From contig NC_041018.1 of the NCBI RefSeq assembly GCF_004193775.1, forward strand, positions 35,284,913 through 35,348,912: 64,000 nt of DNA, written 5' to 3'. Below are positions 25,073 to 36,209 of this stretch, in pieces. The notes beneath the pieces were generated by a model. The model had not been told where the DNA came from and ran no database searches. It was given only the letters and a program-made list of their open reading frames with translations. The translations under genes and the position numbers were made by a program. The stretch is from Glycine soja. Lineage: Eukaryota > Streptophyta > Magnoliopsida > Fabales > Fabaceae. Within the stretch, counting starts at the first letter, position 1. Each line of letters starts with the position of its first letter.

Positions 25073-25665
25073 AATTTCCTTTTATGAACATGATAGGAGT
25101 GTATACACTGCCAAAAAATGTCATATAGTGACACGCATGCTATAGTTACATCATGATAGGAGTATCACTAAATGAAATAAATTCTTTAACTTCATCCTTA
25201 TTTTGTGTTACTGTTGCACTGGTAATAATCTTGAGGACAACATATTTTTGTTGCATTTATCATTATTTTTATTAATATATTATTTTAATTGACAATTACT
25301 TTTATTAATATTTTATTGTAATTATAAATCACTAAAATATTATAAAAATATGTATAAGATAATATGCTTTTGATTTGATATATTTTCTTTGCTAAGCTTG
25401 ATAGCCCATGTTAAAAAAATTTGCATTAGAGAGTTTCTCTTTCTTCGGGTGTACATTCCTTTGCCATAACAATAACTACATTCTCTGTTCAATTCTTGCG
25501 AACTTTGGTGTCTTTTCACTTTAATTCTCGTGAGTCATTCCGTTCTTATTAGGTATCTCAATCTCTCTATCTGAGTCATTTCCTATTTGGCTCTTGAATC
25601 TCTCTATTCATCGCTTTTCACTTCTCCGTTTATAATTTCCTTTATGAACATGATAGGAGTGTATA
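25073..25665. repeat. 32-bp direct repeats flanking 530 bp
   Basis: The sequence AATTTCCTTTATGAACATGA followed by TAGGAGTGTATA occurs at 25,073-25,105 (one extra T) and 25,634-25,665. A third partial copy (CATGATAGGAGT) lies near 25,152. The repeats are too long for a target-site duplication; segmental duplication is likelier. Confidence 0.8.
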
Positions 25666-26278
25666 GGGTCCAAATTTATTTGTATGGAAACAGATAGCTT
25701 AGGCAGCACAAAAATAATTTATATATTTGTTATTTAAACAAAATATCAAAATTCCAACCTTTGGGAAACAAATAAATTAACTAATCCCACTATAATGTAT
25801 TAAAAGCAAGTAATTAACTTAAAGGGTTGAAGTCAATAAAAATAAAAAATTCTTAAAGGGTCGGATTATGTATATTATCAGTTTTTCACTAGAATAAAAA
25901 TGAAGAATTCTACACAGCCAGAAACTTTGGTTAAAATTTTGATAAAATCCGCCTAAATTTTAGATTGACATTTTAATGGAATATTGGTCCATCTACGAAT
26001 TAAGATGTCAAATTACTCTGTAAAAAAGTTTTACAAAAAAAAAATTATGTTGTATCTCTCAAGAAAAATACCTTCCATGGGACTTAGTGCTTGGATTGTG
26101 TAACAGTCACTCCTTCAGTCGTATGTATCTTGGACCTCAGGACCAATTTTTGCATGAGATCAAAGCCATACAGTTCCAAACGGCATCATTTTGGGGCTCA
26201 TTTAGGCAGAGGAAGTCAGATCAAAGGTACTAGATGCAGTTAAGGATACTCTTAGCAGAATAGACAACATCATATTTA

Positions 26279-26969
26279 GTCTAAGGCTATGTTGGGTTAG
26301 TTTTTAATTTTTCTTATAGGTCGAAATTTTTTTGTACTGTTTTGATTGATAATTTTTAGTGTTTTTGGAAATATTACTTTAAGTAATTTTTTTAAAAAAT
26401 ATTAATTTTTAACTTATTTTTTTATATTTTACTCTTTTTTATTCTTAAAATATTTACTATATTTTCTTATTATCTTTTTTAAATAAAATATTATTTTATT
26501 ATTACTTTGCTTTTTTAAATAATTTTATATTAGAAAATTTATTTTAACTATTATGCTAATTAACATAATAAAGTATAATATCTAAAGTATATTTTTTAAA
26601 CTTTACTTTAAAATTGATTAAAAATATTTTAAGATATAGAATAAGATTGATAATAAGATACTTAACATGAAAAAATGTAATAATTTGAATTAAAATGTAC
26701 TAAAAATAATTTATCAATAAATGAAAATTGTAAGATTAATTAAAAAAACCTAAAATTATAACACCTCAAAAGATATTCTTATCAATAAAATAAAATTGAA
26801 ATTTATATAGGTATCATATAAATATGTTCATTTATGTCATTTTATATTTTTCATCTACTTCAATAAATAGTTTTACCAAATACTTGTTATTTAATATATT
26901 AGCTTAAACACTTTCAGCTACTAACTTTCAAGTTTCAACTAACTTTTCAGCTAATTTTATCGAACATAA
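26279..26969. mobile_element. Candidate Mutator-type MITE
   Basis: The 9-mer TCATATTTA occurs at 26,270-26,278 and at 26,970-26,978, flanking a 691-bp AT-rich block. Its ends are roughly inverted (GGCTATGTTGGGTTAG at the left; TTATGTTCGATAAAATTAG read from the right). The 9-bp duplication fits Mutator-like elements, but the left TIR starts 7 bp inside the duplication, so the assignment is tentative. Confidence 0.4.
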
Positions 26970-27364
26970 TCATATTTATAACTCATGAATAAATGTATTA
27001 TGGATTGAGTAATCTATAATACATTTGTATTATGGATTACTCAAGCATAACTATATTATGTTGGTATTGCATGATGATGTGTTTCGAGTGACATTAAGGT
27101 TTGTGGCTCACAGTGATGCAGGTGGTGGTGTTTGGGTGTGGCATTGGTGGTGTTTGGGTGGAGGCAGAGTGTGGTGGTCATGGAGGTTTGGGAGAGAGGC
27201 GATTAGGGTTTTGTTTGGAGAATAAAAGTAAAAGGGGGATATTAGGAAACTTGAAGGTTTGTGTAAAAAAAGGAAAATTGAAGGCGCACAAAACAAAAAA
27301 GAGGTGTGTTGAGTAATTGTCTCTTTTTAATTCAATGAGGCCCAGATTAACCGACTTTGCATAT

Positions 27365-27388
27365 AGGTGTTACTTGGTGCACTCAACA
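27365..27388 (+). repeat. Left terminal inverted repeat of the MULE
   Basis: Begins AGGTGTTACTTGGTGCACTC directly after the TTTGCATAT duplication. It agrees with the inverted right end at 18 of 24 positions. Confidence 0.8.
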
Positions 27389-28009
27389 TTTTTGCTGGGG
27401 GCACCCAACACCTGTGGTGAAATGGCAAAAATGCCCTTCACCCTAATAATATAAATACTCCTACATTTTCGTCTGTACAACGCGAATCCATCGTCTCCTC
27501 TTCTTATGGCCGCTTCTTCCTCTTCCTCTCACCATTTACTTCTTCCTCTTCCTGTCACCGTTGGTGTTGGTGCTTGTTCCTCTTCCGTTCATCCTTCATC
27601 TTCCTCTGTGCTAGTGGTTGTTGTTGTTGGTGGTTGTTGGTCCTTAGTCTTCTTCAGTTCTTCAATTCTTCTTCTCGTTTGTTGGGTAATCTTCTTTGAG
27701 GTAAGTGGTGTTCTTCTTGTTCAATTCTTCAGTTCTTCTTCTTGTTCCTCTTCCCACTTTCAAGTTGTTTTTGTTGAAGTGTTCAATGATTTCTTGCTAT
27801 TATGATGTTGTTGCATGATTGTATTGTTTTATGTAATTGGTTTTTGGTGTTTGTTGCTGTTGGTATTGGTTTTTTTTTTAAGCTTTGCCAGAAAAAATGG
27901 CTTGTTTCTGACAAAAACCCATACGGACCGTATGGGTCATACGGATTACTAATTTGTAAGGTTTTTTTTTTTTTTTTTTTACTTTTTAAACTTATTTGAA
28001 TTTTTTTCC
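27389..28009. other. MULE left subterminal region
   Basis: Contains a second copy of the TIR core, a short leader-like stretch, and a low-complexity Ser/Val-rich open frame (27,506-27,805) that I do not believe is a gene. It also holds the palindromic words CCATACGG, CCGTATGG and CATACGG at 27,918-27,946, which recur at the other end of the element. Confidence 0.6.
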
Positions 28010-28745
28010 TTTTATTTTTGGTAAAATTTATTTAAGTTATTATTAAAAAAATTTCACACTCTGCTGTGGCCATTGATTTGCATGGTATTTTTTTATTAAT
28101 TAAAAAAAACTGAAATTTTTTGTTGCAATTTGTTAAAAAATCCTTGTGAGTGTCAGTTATTTTTAAATTTTTTTAATAGCTGTTATGTATGGTAAAAAAA
28201 TTATTTTAGTTATTTATTAAAATTTAATAAGCATTATTGTCATACGGATCATCAATCCATATGAACCATACAGATCCAGGATTTGTATGGCATTTTTTTT
28301 TTCAAATTAAAAAAAAATATGTTTAATTTTTTTTGTTGAAACTTTTTAACAAATTCTTGTGAGTTATTTTTCAATTTTTTTAATAGTTGTTATGTATGGT
28401 AAAAAAATTATTTTATTTATATTTATTAAAATTTAATTAGCGTTATTGCCATATGTGATCCATATGGTTCATATCGACTGATCTTTATGGTATTTTTTTT
28501 AATTTTTTTAAAATTAGAAATGATTATGTTTAAATTTTTTTTGTTGCAATTTTTTAAGAAATTATTGTGAGTTATTTATAAATTTTTTTAATAGTAGTTA
28601 TGTATGGTAAAAAAATTATTTGTTATTTATTAAAATTTAATTAGCTAATTAGCGTTATTGCCATACACCATATGGATCCATGGTATTTTTATTTTTTTTT
28701 TAAATTAAAAATAATTATGTTTAAATTTTTTTGTTGCAATTTTTT
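28010..28745. repeat. About 205-bp tandem array inside the MULE
   Basis: The phrase GTTATGTATGGTAAAAAAAT occurs at about 28,182, 28,388 and 28,595, giving a period of about 205 bp. Each copy carries a TTTTTGTTG(C/A)AA block and a palindromic (C)CATA(C/T)GGATC word. Roughly 3.5 copies. Subterminal arrays of this kind in MULEs can hold transposase binding sites; that role is inference here. Confidence 0.8.
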
Positions 28746-30049
28746 GGTGGAATTACTCGAGGTCACCGCTGTAGAGGCAAGAGCTAAGACGATTTAGTGT
28801 CATGGCTCTTATGTTCGACTATCGTGGCTGCACGACTTGTATGAGATGAAGATCGAGGCTTGTCATTGAATCATAGTAGCGCGAGCCTATTTGTTGCATC
28901 TGCTTGGATGCACACTCTTTGTTAACAAGAGTGCCACACACGTGCACGTGGTATTCTTGGATGCACCATGTGACTTGACGCAGAGTGGGGGTTATGCTTG
29001 GGGTGCTGCTGCACTTGTGCACATGTATGATAATTTAAATGATGCATCCAAGAGCACAGCGAGGCAACTTGCAGCACTCTATTACAGGTTAGTTAAGATG
29101 TTACGAATTTTTTTTTTATTGAAGTTGAATATTATATGTTGTCGTGTATTTTAATGAATATGCTTGCAAAATATATTTAGTGTTGGATCTACGAGCATTT
29201 TTCGTCTGTTGGTTCCGCTGTTCCTGTTGAGGATTATGATGAGAGGAGACCGCGTGCATGTCGATGGACTTCTAGCAAGGCACTGCCCATTTCCACGTAT
29301 CGCAGGCGTCTGGATAGACTGACCCCTGACGTGGTGTTCTGGATTTCGTACGGTGACCATTGTTCATTTAGAGAATTTGAGGTCATCTCATTATTTTCCG
29401 ATCATTTCAGATGGGGCCCTTTGATGATCATTCACCGACCGGAGAGGGTTGTACGATAGTTCGACTACATCTGGACTATTCCGCCACATCCTGCAACGTC
29501 TTCGCTCTCTGTTGAAGAAATTGATGATAAATGGATGTAGTTTGGTGAGTACATTGCACCTATAAGGCAATTATGTGTCGTGCCTAGCCACTATTCGCCA
29601 GATTACATAGATTGGTTTTACATGATCTCGCACCCATTCATGAGTTTGGCACAGCCAGGGGATCCTCTAGAGTTCCGCTAGTTTAACAATATGAGGAATT
29701 TGTTGAACCAGATATGTATCAACAACCTATGGTGGCAGCAACACCTAATAAGGAAGACGTTGATGTGCATCATGTTCGACATGCAGTGATAATATTTTTT
29801 TTTTGTATTTGTGTTTGTTGCTTTCTTTAGTATTTTATTACTAACAATTGTTATGTTTTTTTTTCACTTGCTAGGATGGATTTGTAGCAATTGGTGATAA
29901 GTTGGAGAGGCTACTAAATATAAGGATCTTGATCGAAGGAACATAAGCCTATACTGTTGTTGAAAAATATGTGGGCATCGCAAGAAGCTACATTGGCCAA
30001 TCAATTGTAGGTCACAGATCGAGGCAGAGGCGGCGTACGAATGATCATT
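28746..30049 (+). pseudogene. Plant mobile domain (PMD, MAIN-like) gene captured in or native to the MULE, decayed
   Basis: The translation pieces match the plant mobile domain family (MAIN, MAIL and phosphatase 7 long-form type): ARAYLLHLLGCTLFVNKSAT, HVHVVFLDAPCDL, YAWGAAALVHMYDNLNDAS. After a plausible intron (donor at 29,088, acceptor near 29,180) come RPRACRWTSSKAL, STYRRRLDRLTPDVVFWISY, REFEVISLFSDHFRWGPL and SPDYIDWFYMISHPFM. A terminal RSRQRRRTNDH lies past a second gap. Several stops interrupt the frame (for example near 28,793, 28,868, 29,457, 29,538 and 29,680). PMD proteins act in genome stability and silencing, and the domain is known to travel with plant transposons. Here it lies on the strand opposite the transposase. 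Confidence 0.8.
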
Positions 30050-30575
30050 GATGTTGTTTTATTTTTGCCTTGTATATGTCATTTATAATTTTTTGGATAA
30101 TTTCTTTTTTTGGTACATTTATTTTTTGACAGTGACATTTGGTTATTTATTTGAAATATTTTTAATTTTGTGGATAATTTATTTGGTTCATTTTTAATTT
30201 TAATAATTATGTGACATAAATTTTTGTGATTTGTTTATCATTAATTAGTCGTTAATGTTGCGTTAAGAAATAAATTAATTCGTGCAACAAAAATAAATTA
30301 CGCATGTATGATACATCGTTGTCAAACTTGACAACACACTGAAAAATGCATGCGTATTTTTAAAAGCAATATATGTCTGTTGTAACATAAAATGTGACAC
30401 GACATTGTTGTACTTGACAACACAAACACAAATTTGCACGCGTGTCTATTTTAAGAAAATAATTCAAGCAGTCTTAGTGAACACCATGTATATATATCAC
30501 ACTAACACTCTCAAAAATCACACATTCTCTCCCAAACCAACTTGACAAACCAAATTTTACAACAAACTGGCATTT

Positions 30576-31402
30576 TTGGGAGAAATAAGTAGACAGACAA
30601 TTGTGAACTCCAAATTAGCTTTTATTTTTCTAAATGGATCGATTATTCACATAGAAACTGGTGTGTATTTCCAAAGTTCCACTCCAATACCCATTCGAGT
30701 ACCTAACGATTATGGTTTTCAAACGCTAAAAAGCAGACTGCACAATACCCGTCAACTAACCGATGATCAATATTTGGATGAAATTTACTATCGGTGGTCA
30801 TTCACAGATGCAGGTAACCAATTTCGCTTTCAATGTATGCAATTGAAAAACGATGATGATGTTAAACAATGTTAATGTGTAATCATCAATTCTCGTGTGT
30901 TGGCCCGATTGAATTATTATGCACCATTGGTAGAACACCAGATGGTATATTAAACTTACTTCAAGCCACTATGACTCCTACTCATGATGCCCTGCTATAT
31001 TACAACGAGAGGTGGAACATGCCATGCCAACATGACTTTGTCGGTTACTCGTTCACAGGAAAAAATCCAAAAAAATTTGACATTCCTTTTGGATGTACCA
31101 TCGATGAACTGAAGGATTTGATCAAGCAAGTTGCACCTCAAGGGATTCCCCTTATGATATTCATGAATCACAAACGGTAAGACGATTGTTTTTTCGACAA
31201 CCAGATCATTATGAGTATTTAGATAGTTATCAAATTTGAAATTATTGAGTTGAAAACTGACGATGACATGTTAAAGGTCTTAGTACAGTCTAACTACTGG
31301 AAACAATTTGGGCCAATAGAAATTTTAGCTATTTTTAGTAAACAGGTAATGGAAATGGAAGACGACATGTCTCGGTCGCAACATGATTCAATGCAAAATT
31401 AG
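30576..31402 (+). pseudogene. Conserved MULE-associated ORF (PB1/ubiquitin-fold-like), broken
   Basis: This is the start of a protein family that I associate with legume Mutator-like elements. Visible are MGEISRQTIVNSKLAFIFLN with IPIRVPNDYGFQTLKSR and DEIYYRW, then LLCTIGRTPDGILNLLQAT, YSFTGKNPKKFDIP with CTIDELKDLIKQVAPQGIP, and a repeat of the same pattern (RRLFFRQP, FEIIELK, SNYWKQFGPIEILAIF). The two internally similar halves (polar strand, then cysteine/tyrosine-rich pattern, then PIE(L)L) suggest a duplicated small beta-grasp-type module. Frameshifts near 30,870, 31,170 and 31,230 break it. A TATA-like TATATAT lies at about 30,489, upstream of the ATG at 30,576. Function is unknown; the family and fold calls are from memory and inference. 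Confidence 0.6.
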
Positions 31403-33044
31403 TATTAGTTAATTGTAGTTTTTCATGCAATTTTGTTTTTGTTTCAACTATGTTGAAGTTAATGTAATGTTTGGATCCGTGTCCATTAGCGAATGAAATC
31501 GTGTGATTATTATTTTCAAAGCTTTTAATTATTTTCTAACCTTTAAAAATAATGACTGAAAACAAAATTATGAATGTCAACAAAATAATAATTTACACAA
31601 ACGTCAATGGTAATAACATTTTAAGTTCATGGTTCACCTAAATCAACAAAATTGATTTTCAGCCTAGACAAAGTTATGTAATGCTGCATTCTACCTATGT
31701 ACGAAGTGGGTCACAGCTTTGCCTGAGAATGACAATGTGTACTCCACAACAACGCCACTAGTGGTAAAGGACAATGGTTTTGTAGCAAAACCTGTTAGAT
31801 AATGACAAGCAAATTGAACGTAAGATATCAAACTACAGTGTCACGAGTTATACTAACATCATAATTATGCAATTACCTGTACAAAATGATTCTCATACAC
31901 ATGACCAATGTATATTATGCGATGCATAGAAGAATCTGATGACGACTAACTTCTAAGAGGAAAAAATGTCATGCTTTATTGTCGTGAAAGAGAAACAACG
32001 ATCACGTTGTATCGTGAAGCAATGACATATCCCATATTCGTAATATTCATCCATTTATCCATGGTAACCTACATGTAAAAGACAACAAATGACAATTACT
32101 TAAAGGTTATTTTAAGAAAAAGTGACATAACAATGAACTTATGCACCATAGATAATCCGTCAACAAGTAGGGTACGCTTTAATTCCTCAAATCTCTCTAT
32201 GCCACCAATCAGGTTGATATACTCTTCGGACCAGCTTGTCAATTCTTTATGCAGGATGTTGCACACCAATGACCATGATTCTTCACCCATACCTAATAAC
32301 ACAGCTATTGCCCAATAACCATAATTACCATCCACTTTGACATCAATAATGTTTTCGATAGAATCCTGGATGCAAGGATGAAATTGATCTAATGTTGGAA
32401 TATTCTGTCTCTATATTGGGTCCTCAGATGATGATGCACTACGTTTCATTGACAAATTACTATTTTGCACAGAGTGTAACGCATCAACATACTCCCAATA
32501 AGACAGATCACATTTTGTTGACTTTTGTTGTTTGGTCAGCGGTTTTTTTGGAGCACCCTTGGTCTTCACCTTGTCTGGAGGAGAACACATGGAGTTCATA
32601 TCAGGATAAGCAATTTCTCGTAGCTTTGACTTCAAATGTACTTTACCGCAAACATCGAGTTGCTCAAAGCATTTCGATATGGTTTCTATCTCCTCAATTA
32701 TGCTCACATGTGTCTCACATAACCCTTGATCTGAAAAACTAAGTCTCCGTAAAAAAATGTGGATTGTCTCGAGTGATATGGAGCTAACAACTATGGAATC
32801 AATGCCTTCCAAGATTATTTTGATGATGCCAAAGAATCAAGAGTCAAACAAGATTCAAGATTCAAGTAAAGAATCAAGATCAAGATTCAAGTAAAGAATC
32901 AACACTCAAGATTCAAGTAAAGAATCAAGAGAAGACTCACTCAAGATAAGTATTAAAATTTTTTTTCAAAAACTATTGAATAGCACAATTTTGTTCAAAA
33001 GAATTTTTCAAAAGAAAAATATTTTACCAAAGAGTTTTACTCTC

Positions 33045-33359
33045 TGGTAATCAATTACCAGAAGGCAGTAATCGATTACCAGTAGCCAACATTTTTTTCA
33101 AACTGATTTACAAAACAGTAATCGATTACCATAATCATGTAATCGATTACCATTGTTTTAAAACGTTAGATTTCAAAATTTCAAGAGTCACAACTAGTGA
33201 TAATACATTTTCAAATCATTTCAAACTTGTGTAATCGATTACACAATACTTGTAATTAATTACTAGTGTTTCTAAATGTTTTGATTTTTAAATTTAAACA
33301 TGAAGAGTCACATCTGTTCATATGTAATCGATTACACTATGATGGTAATCGATTACCAG
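33045..33359. repeat. Cluster of GTAATCGATTACC palindromes in the LTR
   Basis: At least eight copies or near-copies of the 14-bp palindrome GGTAATCGATTACC (variants TAATCAATTA and TAATTAATTA) lie in about 315 bp. They are irregularly spaced and upstream of the transcribed-looking part of the LTR. The dyad symmetry and clustering resemble binding sites for a dimeric factor. Confidence 0.85.
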
Positions 33360-33733
33360 TGACTTACTTTGAAAAATAAATTACCAAAAGTCACAATTCT
33401 TAAAGTGACTAGTTTTTTAAAGATTTTTTTAAGAGTCACAACTTTTAAGTGACTAGTTTTCACAAAAGTCATAACTCTTGAAGTGATTAGTTTTGAAGAA
33501 ATTGCCAAGAGTCACAACTTTTAACTTGAGTCATCAAATGACTATAAATATGTGACCATGACATGAATTTTAAAAGGATATTTTCTTTTCATTCATTTAC
33601 AAATTCAAGAGAGACTTTCTGATTCATTTCTCTTCATCTTTCTAAAAGTTTTTGTTCAATACTTTCTCTTTCAAGAAAAGATTATTGACCAAAAATTTGT
33701 GCTATTCTTCTTCTTCTTTCCTTCTCCCTCCTG

Positions 33734-34115
33734 ACAAAATATTTCAAAGGACTAACCGCCTAAGATATATTCTGTTTCTTACAAAAGATTTCAAAGGACT
33801 AACCACCTAAGATATCTTTTTCCCTTTCCCTTTATACAAAAGATTTCAAAGGACTAACCGCCTGAGATATCTTTTGTATCCCCCTTACAGAGAATTCAAG
33901 GGACTAACCACCTAAGAATTCTTTGTCTTAACACATATGAGGGTACATCCTTGGTGGTACAAGTAGATGGTACATCTACTTGGGTTGTTATACTGAGAAC
34001 AAGAGATGGTACATCTCTTACGGATCAGTTCAAGTAGTACATCCACTTGGTTGTTCAAAGAGAACAAGGGAGGGTACATCCCTTGTGGATCTTTGCTTGT
34101 AAAGGATTTTACAAG
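33734..34115 (+). repeat. Array of nine consecutive short hairpins in the LTR
   Basis: Nine inverted repeats follow one another. Four have stems of about 8-13 bp around the loop core AAGGACTAACC (33,734-33,774; 33,782-33,821; 33,835-33,878; 33,887-33,926). Four have stems around GGTACATC (33,960-33,982 with a perfect 10-bp stem and GTA loop; 34,001-34,019; 34,031-34,049, shortened; 34,064-34,086). The last is CTTGTAAA/TTTTACAAG (34,096-34,115). Stem sequences differ from unit to unit while complementarity is kept, so pairing rather than sequence appears conserved. Confidence 0.85.
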
Positions 34116-34340
34116 GTTATTGGAAATCCAAAGAACCATGGGTTGCTTAGAGACTGGACGTAGGCACAGGTTGTGGCCGAACCAGTATAAATCTTGTGTT
34201 TGTCTTCTTCTTCCCTACACTCTTTAATTTCGGTTGTGTACTTTTAATTGCCGCTTTTAATTTTGGTTAAATTATTATTTCTGGTCTTTACTTTCTTAAC
34301 TTAGTAGTAAAAGCCTAGTTGAATCTAGTAACATTAAGAA

Positions 34341-34516
34341 TAGGGGTGGGAATAGGCCAGGCCGGCCTACAGGGGCCTACGACCTGGCCTACATAAAGCC
34401 TGACCTGAACTAGCCTATTTAATTAAAATATTAGGCTCAAACTTTTTTAAAAGCCTATTAAATTAAATAGACTAGGCTTAGGCTTATTAAAAAGCCTTAT
34501 AAGCCTGATAGGCCAA

Positions 34517-34551
<35 letters not shown>

Positions 34552-34953
34552 TTTTGGGTACCAATATATAATATTATTTTTTGGATACAATTAATTTTTT
34601 TAAACTATCAGACTTTGATTACACATTATTGCTCCATAACTTTTATTCCTATAATCAAGGACTTTAATTACAATTTAGGTGTGAGTCATGTGCCCTTTTA
34701 TATTTCTCATTATTTTGATTGACTTTTTTTTTAACTTTCCTATTACGTTCCTACTCCATAAAATATTAAATATTTATTGTGAAGAAGACTTTTAAAAAGG
34801 CTATCAGGTCAAGCCAGGCTTTTAAAAAGGCTAGGCCGAGCCAAAATAAAAGCCTTTGATAGGTTATAGGCCAGACTCAGGCCTCAAAGATTCATCGTAG
34901 GCTAGGCTCAGGCCTTTCAAAGCCTGACCTGGCTTGGCCTATTCCCACCCCTA
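34341..34953. mobile_element. hAT-type non-autonomous element (MITE) inside the solo LTR
   Basis: A perfect 8-bp target duplication, ATTAAGAA (34,333-34,340 and 34,954-34,961), flanks a 613-bp element. Its ends are the 19-bp perfect inverted repeat TAGGGGTGGGAATAGGCCA. Eight-base duplications and TAGGGGTG-type ends are typical of hAT elements. The subterminal regions are rich in AGGCC, GGCCTA and AGCCTG words on both sides. A (TA)n run occupies about 34,521-34,547. There is no coding capacity, so it needed a transposase supplied from elsewhere. Confidence 0.95.
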
Positions 34954-36110
34954 ATTAAGAAGGATAAATTTTAAATTAGTCAAGGCACATTAATAATTAA
35001 TTCAACCCATCTTCTTAATTATTTCGAGGCCACTTGATCCAGCAACAACATATTTAAACAACTCACATGCACATGGAAGACTGTGGGTACTCCTCATGAC
35101 ACATCCACAACGTGAAGGGTTTTTGTCTGCATAAGCTACACGCTCATACATAGCAGCAATTTCATTTAAAGCGTACCTTGATATCATGCCAAGTAGTTTT
35201 TTGTACAAGGTTACTTTAAACACATGCCTAACCACGTGCGTGTGTGTCTCAAAAGATGCTTTAATCTGGGAATGTTGAAGTGTCATCATATTATTCATTG
35301 CTTCTCAAACACTGCATATGTCACCAACAAAGTTTTGTAGGATTCTCTTTAGTGACCAATGAGCACTCTCAACCCTACAGATGAAATATACAACAACATG
35401 TAAACAACCACATCATTTTCATTTAAGTCAACACTTAAACAAATGAACACAAACAAAAAACAATATTGATACTTGTTAGTGGTTGTGTTTCCTAGATGCA
35501 TCACTTTGTTGGTCCATGCTTTCACAAATCTTTCTTTGTGTGGAATCACCCATGTTTGACACACATAGTCCACAAACATAGGCCACGAAGAGCAAGTCAT
35601 TTCAAAGTTTTTAAGGTACTCATCAAAAGAACTCTCACATGGACAGTCAACCAAACTCCCTCGAGCTCTATCATATAATCCCATGCATTCTTTTGAGCAA
35701 CCTGGGTTTTGCACTTTGCCTTCACATTTTTGTCAATGTGGAACTGACACAACAAGTTCTTAGCATCCGAGAATACATTTTTCACTGCATTCATCAAAGA
35801 TAAATCCCTATCGGTGACAATAACCCCGGGGAGTGCATCAACTCTCATGAAAAGACCTTGAAACCGCTGTAGAGCCCAAACAATATTATTAAGACGTTCT
35901 CCTTCCAAGTAAGCAAAAGTGGCGGAGAATGTCATTCTTGGTGGTGTAACACCAATAATATCAAGCAGTGACAGTTTGTACCTATTTTTTTTGTAGGTAC
36001 TGTCGATCAAAAAAACCAAATTACAAGAATTGGTTAACTTTATTGCATCAGGATGACTCCAAAACAAGTCACGTACAACATTATCATCATTCACCCTATG
36101 TCAGTGAATA

Positions 36111-36209
36111 TATTGATCTCGATCAAGCAACATCATTAGTTGTTGCATTTCGGTGTTACTCCCTCTTATGGAAGAACGGTAAGTATTGATCTCGATCAAG
36201 CAACATCAT
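36111..36209. repeat. 26-bp templated duplication in the transposase pseudogene
   Basis: The 26-bp block starting TATTGATCTCGATCAAGC occurs at 36,111-36,136 and again at 36,184-36,209. The second copy replaces the sequence expected between the codons for TIIKQI and YRSSIRG of the transposase. It looks like filler copied from nearby during break repair. Confidence 0.8.

Larger units (their letters stand above)
15395..27355. other. Gene-poor AT-rich region
   Basis: No protein-coding gene is supported. Apart from the repeats listed separately it contains a CT-rich, promoter/leader-like stretch at about 20,810-21,010 (with TATATATA near 20,834) that leads into no recognisable protein. There is also a moderately complex segment at about 26,040-26,290 without an ORF. 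Everything else is low-complexity A/T sequence. Confidence 0.5.
32792..35044 (+). mobile_element. Solo LTR nested in the MULE transposase
   Basis: The block is flanked by a perfect 5-bp duplication, ACAAC (32,787-32,791 and 35,045-35,049), and splits the transposase between CELFKYVV and SSISLETIHIF, which join in register when it is removed. It begins TATGGAATCAATGCC and ends CACTTGATCCAGCA, that is, degenerate TG...CA ends. Without the hAT element inside it the LTR is about 1.63 kb, with no gag or pol, so internal recombination removed the rest. Contents in order: 25-26-bp CAAG/AATCAA repeats (32,859-32,935), palindromic GTAATCGATTACC words, a hairpin array, then the hAT element. Length and motifs fit large soybean LTR families (SIRE-like copia is a guess). 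Confidence 0.85.

Noticed and set aside
27506..27805. 99-residue Ser/Val-rich plus-strand ORF near the MULE left end
   Set aside because: Low-complexity TCTTC/GTTGTT composition; no family; likely leader sequence of the element.
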